Assembly (NCBI GenBank): GCA_036897485.1
Contig: JAYMTF010001044.1
Span: 1-26,924, forward strand
Direction: 5' to 3'
DNA length: 26,924 bases
From: Pelargonium nanum
Taxonomy: Eukaryota > Streptophyta > Magnoliopsida > Geraniales > Geraniaceae
Within the stretch, counting starts at the first letter, position 1. Every line of letters starts with the position of its first letter. The translations under genes and the position numbers were made by a program. Positions 22,176 through 26,924 of the stretch are shown here, piece by piece. The notes beneath the pieces are model-generated. The model saw nothing but the letters and a program-made list of their open reading frames with translations. It was not told the origin of the DNA and made no database searches.

Positions 22176-22917
22176 TTACAAAAAATCTGAAAACAATCAA
22201 ATAGAATTGGGGAATTGGGTCATGACTATAATGATAATGAAGGAAATTGATGAGAAAAAGTAGTGATTTTGGATTTGAAAATTGGGGGATTTGGATGTGA
22301 TTGCGTGTTAGGGTTTATGGGAATGAGCAGTGTAGAGCTGATTTTCCCTCTTGTTTTTGTTAGTTGATTTTCCCTCCTAATTTGGGGTCGTTTTGGAGTG
22401 TTTTTTTTTCTTTTTCAAATAAAATGTTACCAATATATTTCTAAAAAAAATGTTACCAAGTTTTCATTTGAACCCTTGTAAACCATTTTTTTAATTAATT
22501 ATATTCACTTTATAAGTTGTAGTTGATTTTCAATACCACGTCAATAATTGTTAACACGTCAAATACAGTGTACACATATGTACACCACATGAGGCAAAAC
22601 TTTGTATTTCTTTATTTTTCTACATCACAGACAACCTATACGGTGTCGTCACAGACAGTCAAATCGATGTCAGTTTAGCTATGAATGATGAAAAAATGAA
22701 AGATATGATGACATGGCATGCACACATGAACTCTATATCTAATTAAAGTGGTGAGACGACGTGTCAACAAATGATGACGTAACACCTAAAAACCAACTAC
22801 AATTGATTAAGCGGGTTTGATGAATAAAAAAATGTTTACAAGTGCTGAAATAAGGAAAAATTCTAAATAGGGGATTAACAAAAAAAATCATTTAACAAAA
22901 AAAAATCAACTTTGTTA
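22176..22917. other. TDP1-beta upstream region
   Basis: This is non-coding and holds the TDP1-beta leader and promoter. It includes an inverted-repeat element at about 22516-22804 and A/T runs next to the LINE tail. A TATAAAG reading on the minus strand near 22510-22516 is a possible core promoter, but it lies at the edge of the inverted repeat and is weak. Confidence 0.5.
22516..22804. mobile_element. Putative MITE with ~45-bp inverted ends
   Basis: The left arm (about 22516-22560) starts GTTGTAGTTGATTTTCAATA and carries ACGTCAATAATTGTTAACACGTC-like content. The complement of the right arm (about 22759-22804) reads TTGTAGTTGGTTTTTAGG with a matching ACGTCATCATTTGTTGACACGTC-like block. The interior is non-coding. 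The flanks give no convincing target duplication, so the superfamily is unresolved. Confidence 0.55.
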
Positions 22918-25900
22918 TTTTTTTTTTTTGAAATGAACCAACTATATTAATTAATCAAATCCAACGATAACAAACACGAAACAGACTCCGGGATATTACC
23001 CACATCCAACTCTCTCCTCTCTGACATAGAATCAGGCAGCCTAGCTAACTCATGAGCTACCTTATTCGCAGAGCGCGATACAAAAGAAAACACGACACAA
23101 TCAAAGCTATTACAAAGCGTCAAACAATCCTCCAAAAGAACACCCACTCGACCCACCTCAGTCCGTCTATCCTTGAGCGCTACAACCACCGACTGAGCGT
23201 CGGACTCCACTACAATTTTGCGCCACCCCTTCTCCATCGCCCATCCAATCGCCTCGCGCACAGCCCACGCCTCCGCCTCCCTTGGCTCCAGCACCACCCT
23301 CCGCTCCATGCACCCTGCCCCCACACATACACCAGCGTCGTTCCTCGCTACCCACCCTATCCCCGACCTCCCTTCCGCCGGAAAACATGCATCGTCTGAA
23401 TTTATCTTGATAAAACCAGCCTCCGGCCTCCTCCACTTCTCCACCATCTCACGCCCACCTCCCCCTCCATCTTCCACCTCCCCTGCCATTCTCGCATCCA
23501 CCCACCCTTCCATTAACTCTCTCGCCATCCTCACTATCTGCACCGCCGACCACCTCCTCCCATTCCACACCCAATCGTTTCTCCCTCTCCACAACATCCA
23601 ACACACCACTGCCACCAACCTCATCTCCTTCTTCCCAATCGACCTACCAACCTCCCACCACCACTCCCCAAAACTCATCCCCATCCTTCCCTGAACCCGA
23701 ACACCAATCGCGTCCCAACACTCCACCGCCACCGGACACACTAACAACACGTGCTCGATCGACTCCACCACCCCCGAACATGCCATGCACGTCCCAGCCA
23801 CGTCCACGTGCCTCGCCCTCAATCTGTCCCCCGTCGGCATAAATCCTCTACACGCCCGCCACACCAGCACCTTCGCCTTCGTCGGGCACCTTAAATTCCA
23901 CACCGACCGCCAGAACTTCCGATCCTCCTCCCCAATCCCTCCCTCCACCTCCTTCCTCAACTCTTTGTAAGCACTCTTAACAGAATAACACCCATTTTTC
24001 TCAAAGAGCCAAGCCCATCTATTTTTCACCTCACGACAACTAGGTGTAATGCTGTAAATTGCTCTTGCCACCTCCACCGGGAACAAACTCCCCACAATAC
24101 CCACATCCCACACCCTTCTCTGCTCTTCAAACAAGTCTCGAACCAGCGCCTCCTCCCACCCAGCTGGTACCTCTGCTCCTACCTGCACAACACCATTATT
24201 CACAATCCATGGATCTTTAAAAACTCTGATACAGTCACCGGTCCCCACTCGCATAAAGCAACCCGATTTGAGCAGTAATTGTGCAGCTCGGATACTCCTC
24301 CAAATAAAGCTTGGGTTCGACCCAAGCGGAGCATCCAAAAAAGAATTTCTCGGGAAGTACCGACCTTTCAACACCCGTGCGTACAAGGACTCCGGTTGAT
24401 CCAACACCCTCCACCCTTGCTTCCCCAACATAGCAAGATTAAACTCCCTCAACTTTCGCACTCCCAACCCACCTGCTCCCTTACTCGCACTAAGCCCATC
24501 CCAAGCACACCAGTGAATCGCTCTTCGACCTCCACTCTTCGACCCCCACCAAAAAGAATTCATCATTTTTTCCAATTCCGCACATAACTCTACCGGTAAC
24601 AAATACATGCTCATCACATAATTCGGCAAAGCTTGCGCTACAGTTTTGATGAGAATCTCATTTCCCGCTCTCGATAAAAACCTCCTACTCCCCCCCCCAA
24701 CCCTCTGCGCCACACGGTCTTTCACAAACCGGAACACTTCCATGGTACTCCTCCCTACCACCGCTGGCATTCCCAAATAGCTGGAAACCGCCCCCTCCTC
24801 TTTTACTCTGAGAACGCCACACACCTCCTCCCTTTTCCCGGCCACTGTGTTCTTACTAAACACAGCCACAGATTTTTCGAGATTGACACATTGTCCCGAC
24901 GCCCGCTCATACAGACCCAACACATCACGAACCCGCTTCGCCTCCTCTTTCACAACGCGACAAAAAATGAAACTATCGTCCGCAAAGAAAAGATGCGAGA
25001 TCGAAGGAGCCTGCCGTGATATCTTACACCCATGCAACAACCCTTGCCCAACTCTTCTCTGAATCAATGCAGATAACCCTTCCGCGCAAAGAATGAACAA
25101 ATAGGGCGACAACGGGTCGCCCTGCCTCAACCCTCGACCCGGCAGTATCCAATCCGACACACCCCCTCCCACCACTACTCGATATCGGACTGTCGAGATA
25201 CATAACCGAATCCAGTTTACCCACCTCTCACAAAACCCAAACGCCCTAAGCATACGTATAACGAACTCCCACTCCACTCTATCATACGCTTTGGACATAT
25301 CCAACTACAAAACTACAACCCCAACCTCACCCTGAGACTTCCTCTTCATCCAATGAAGAACTTCCGCCGCTATCCCGATATTATCAGTTATCAACCGGCC
25401 CGGCACGAAAGCACTTTGAAACTCCGGCACACACCCATCCAATACCCCCTTCAACCTATTTGCAAGAATTTTGGCAATAATTTTATAAACAATATTGCAT
25501 AAAGATATAGGTCGTAAATCTCCCATTACCTCGGGTTTCGTCTTCTTCGGGATTAAAACGATATGCGCGTCATTCATCCCGGTCGGCATAGTCTCCGACA
25601 TCAGCACCTCCCGACAAGCTCCCACAACGTCTCGACCTACTACTCCCCAATACCGTTGAAAGAACGCCGGACTCATGCCATCCGGACCTGGAGATTTATC
25701 CGGATGCATGGAGTCCAATGCAGCCTTCACCTCACCTTCCGTTACTTCCGCCACCAACCTCGCGTTCTGCTCCGCCGACACACGAGCACCGATCAGCTCA
25801 CACACCGGGTCCGCCTCACATCCTTGGGTTGTAAAAAGATGACGAAAATAATCCACCATAACCTCCTCCAAACCCTCTCCCGACTTCCTCCACACACCAC

Positions 25901-26924
25901 CCGAATCCTTCAACTACTACACACGATTAGCCATTTTCCTTCCCGAAGCAATTGCATGAAAGAATCGTGAATTGGAGTCCCCCTCTCTCAACCATAACGC
26001 TTTTGAACGTTGCTTCCAATACTTCTCATACCTTTCCAAAGCCGCTAAATATTCCTCCCTCTCCACGTTTCCACCACCCTCGTCACCCCCATCCTCCCAC
26101 TTCTTCCGAGCCCGACTTACCTCCCTCAACATCCGCTTCACAATCGGACCTCCCCAAGCTCCCAATGCCTTCCCACATCTCTCAATCTTGCGGATAATGT
26201 GCGCATCTCCAGCCGCACCCCAACTCGCCTCCACTGTCTCCTTACACCCCGGCTCGCCAATCCAAAAATTTTCAAACCGGAACCTATACTCCCTCCTCCT
26301 ACGAACCTCTTTCACCCAAGTAACCAGTAATGGCGAATGGTCCGAGGTTATCCAAGGCAAATTAAAAACTTGATATTCGTTAAATCTCGTCACCCACTCC
26401 ACGGTAGCCAACGCCCGATCCAACCTCTCCTCCACACCACCTTCCTCTCGTGCACTCCTTCTCCACGTGTACGGGTACCCCTGCGCGTCCAAATCCACCA
26501 AACTACATTCTTTTACTACACCCGCAAACCCATCAAGAAGCCAATGAGGTTGTGGAACACCTCCCCGCTTCTCGTTACTTAACATCATGTCGTTAAAATC
26601 TCCGGCACAAAGCCAAGGTAACTCCGACCGACCCGCTAAGCCTCTCAACAAAGACCACGACTCCCTCCTCCTCGCCCTACTCGGCTCACCATAGAACCCA
26701 GTAATCCGCCACTCTCCTACCTCTCATCGTCGGACCTTAATATCAATAAAATTCCTCGAAAAGCCCAACAATGATACCCCCTCCCCCTCCTTCCACAACA
26801 TCGCCAACCCCCCACTCCTACCTACCGCATCCACCACAAACATCCCCGCCATCCCCAACTGCACCTTAATTCCATCCAATCTCGACCTTTCACAACGCGT
26901 CTCCATCAAAAAAACAAAACTGGG
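22918..26924 (-). mobile_element. L1-type LINE (non-LTR retrotransposon), 5' end off-window
   Basis: The 3' end is marked by a run of 12 T on the plus strand (a poly(A) tail on the element strand) at about 22918-22929. A very short 3' UTR (about 17 nt) follows the ORF2 stop. The visible 4 kb is ORF2: apurinic-type endonuclease, reverse transcriptase, zinc-binding region and RNase H. ORF1 and the 5' UTR lie past the right edge, so length and target duplication cannot be judged. The ORF is G- and GC-richer than the surrounding AT-rich DNA. The element is in the same orientation as the TDP1-beta gene, and its tail lies about 0.75 kb before that gene's ATG. Confidence 0.93.
22947..26924 (-). pseudogene. 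LINE ORF2: endonuclease, reverse transcriptase, RNase H
   Basis: One reading frame runs across the whole visible ORF2 but is broken by stop codons at three places: after KVRR (about 26724), a TAG TAG pair after MANRV (about 25914-25919) and one before LDMSKAYDRVEW (about 25305). No frameshift is needed. Order: endonuclease with WLCAGDFND and SDHSPLL; reverse transcriptase with SPGPDGM, LIPKK, RPISLCN, SKAYDRVEW, LRQGDPLSP and the FADD active site; a zf-RVT-like region with C-x2-C and H-x4-C near TCMACSGVVESIEHVLLVC; and a C-terminal RNase H with SDD, REAEAW, VESDA and NKVAHELA. Plant L1 elements of this kind often carry RNase H. With its stops it is unlikely to make full ORF2, though it looks young. 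Confidence 0.9.

Noticed and set aside
23052-26582. Several plus-strand reading frames opposite the LINE
   Set aside because: They are proline/serine/histidine-rich antisense readings of a GC-rich ORF2 and show no known domain.
1-26924. CRISPR arrays, bacterial operons, tRNA or rRNA genes
   Set aside because: No regularly spaced identical repeats, tRNA arm patterns or rRNA blocks were seen. Intron-rich genes and plant protein families show this to be nuclear plant DNA.

Overview
The window is plant nuclear DNA, most likely from a eudicot. It is AT-rich, and its genes are split by many short GT-AG introns. It encodes a plastid-targeted ClpD chaperone, a plant-type nepenthesin-like aspartic protease and a plant-style LINE with a C-terminal RNase H. 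The species cannot be named from this sequence.

Layout. Three host genes lie on the minus strand, so they read right to left. (1) An FHA-domain / tyrosyl-DNA phosphodiesterase protein (TDP1-beta type) runs from 22175 down to 15347, with 11 coding exons and a predicted 1130 aa. (2) A ClpD (ERD1-like) chloroplast Hsp100 chaperone runs from 14006 down to 6113, with 12 coding exons and a predicted 941 aa. (3) A secreted A1-family aspartic protease runs from 5045 down to 2905, with 2 coding exons and a predicted 473 aa. Every exon join was checked for phase and keeps its reading frame. Positions 1-2904 hold no gene that I can see, only AT-rich sequence with a (GT)n tract and a degenerate tandem repeat. 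From about 22918 to the right edge lies a large, young L1-type LINE in the same orientation. Its 5' end is outside the window.

The three genes are not an operon and share no evident pathway: one is DNA repair, one is plastid protein quality control, one is extracytoplasmic proteolysis. What links the region is a dense set of small non-autonomous DNA transposons, nearly all sitting in introns. Seven copies or fragments look hAT-like, with TAG(A/G)G-type ends and, where readable, 8-bp target duplications. They fall into two sequence groups. One further element has about 165-bp inverted arms and a 9-bp duplication, which points to a Mutator-like MITE. Another inverted-repeat element lies upstream of the TDP1-beta gene.

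I found no CRISPR, tRNA or rRNA and no clearly new biological system. The items most worth a second look are the paired MITE insertions with readable target duplications, a probable GC-AG intron in the TDP1-beta gene beside one of those MITEs, a changed ClpP-docking loop in ClpD, and the nearly intact LINE about 0.75 kb upstream of the TDP1-beta start codon.
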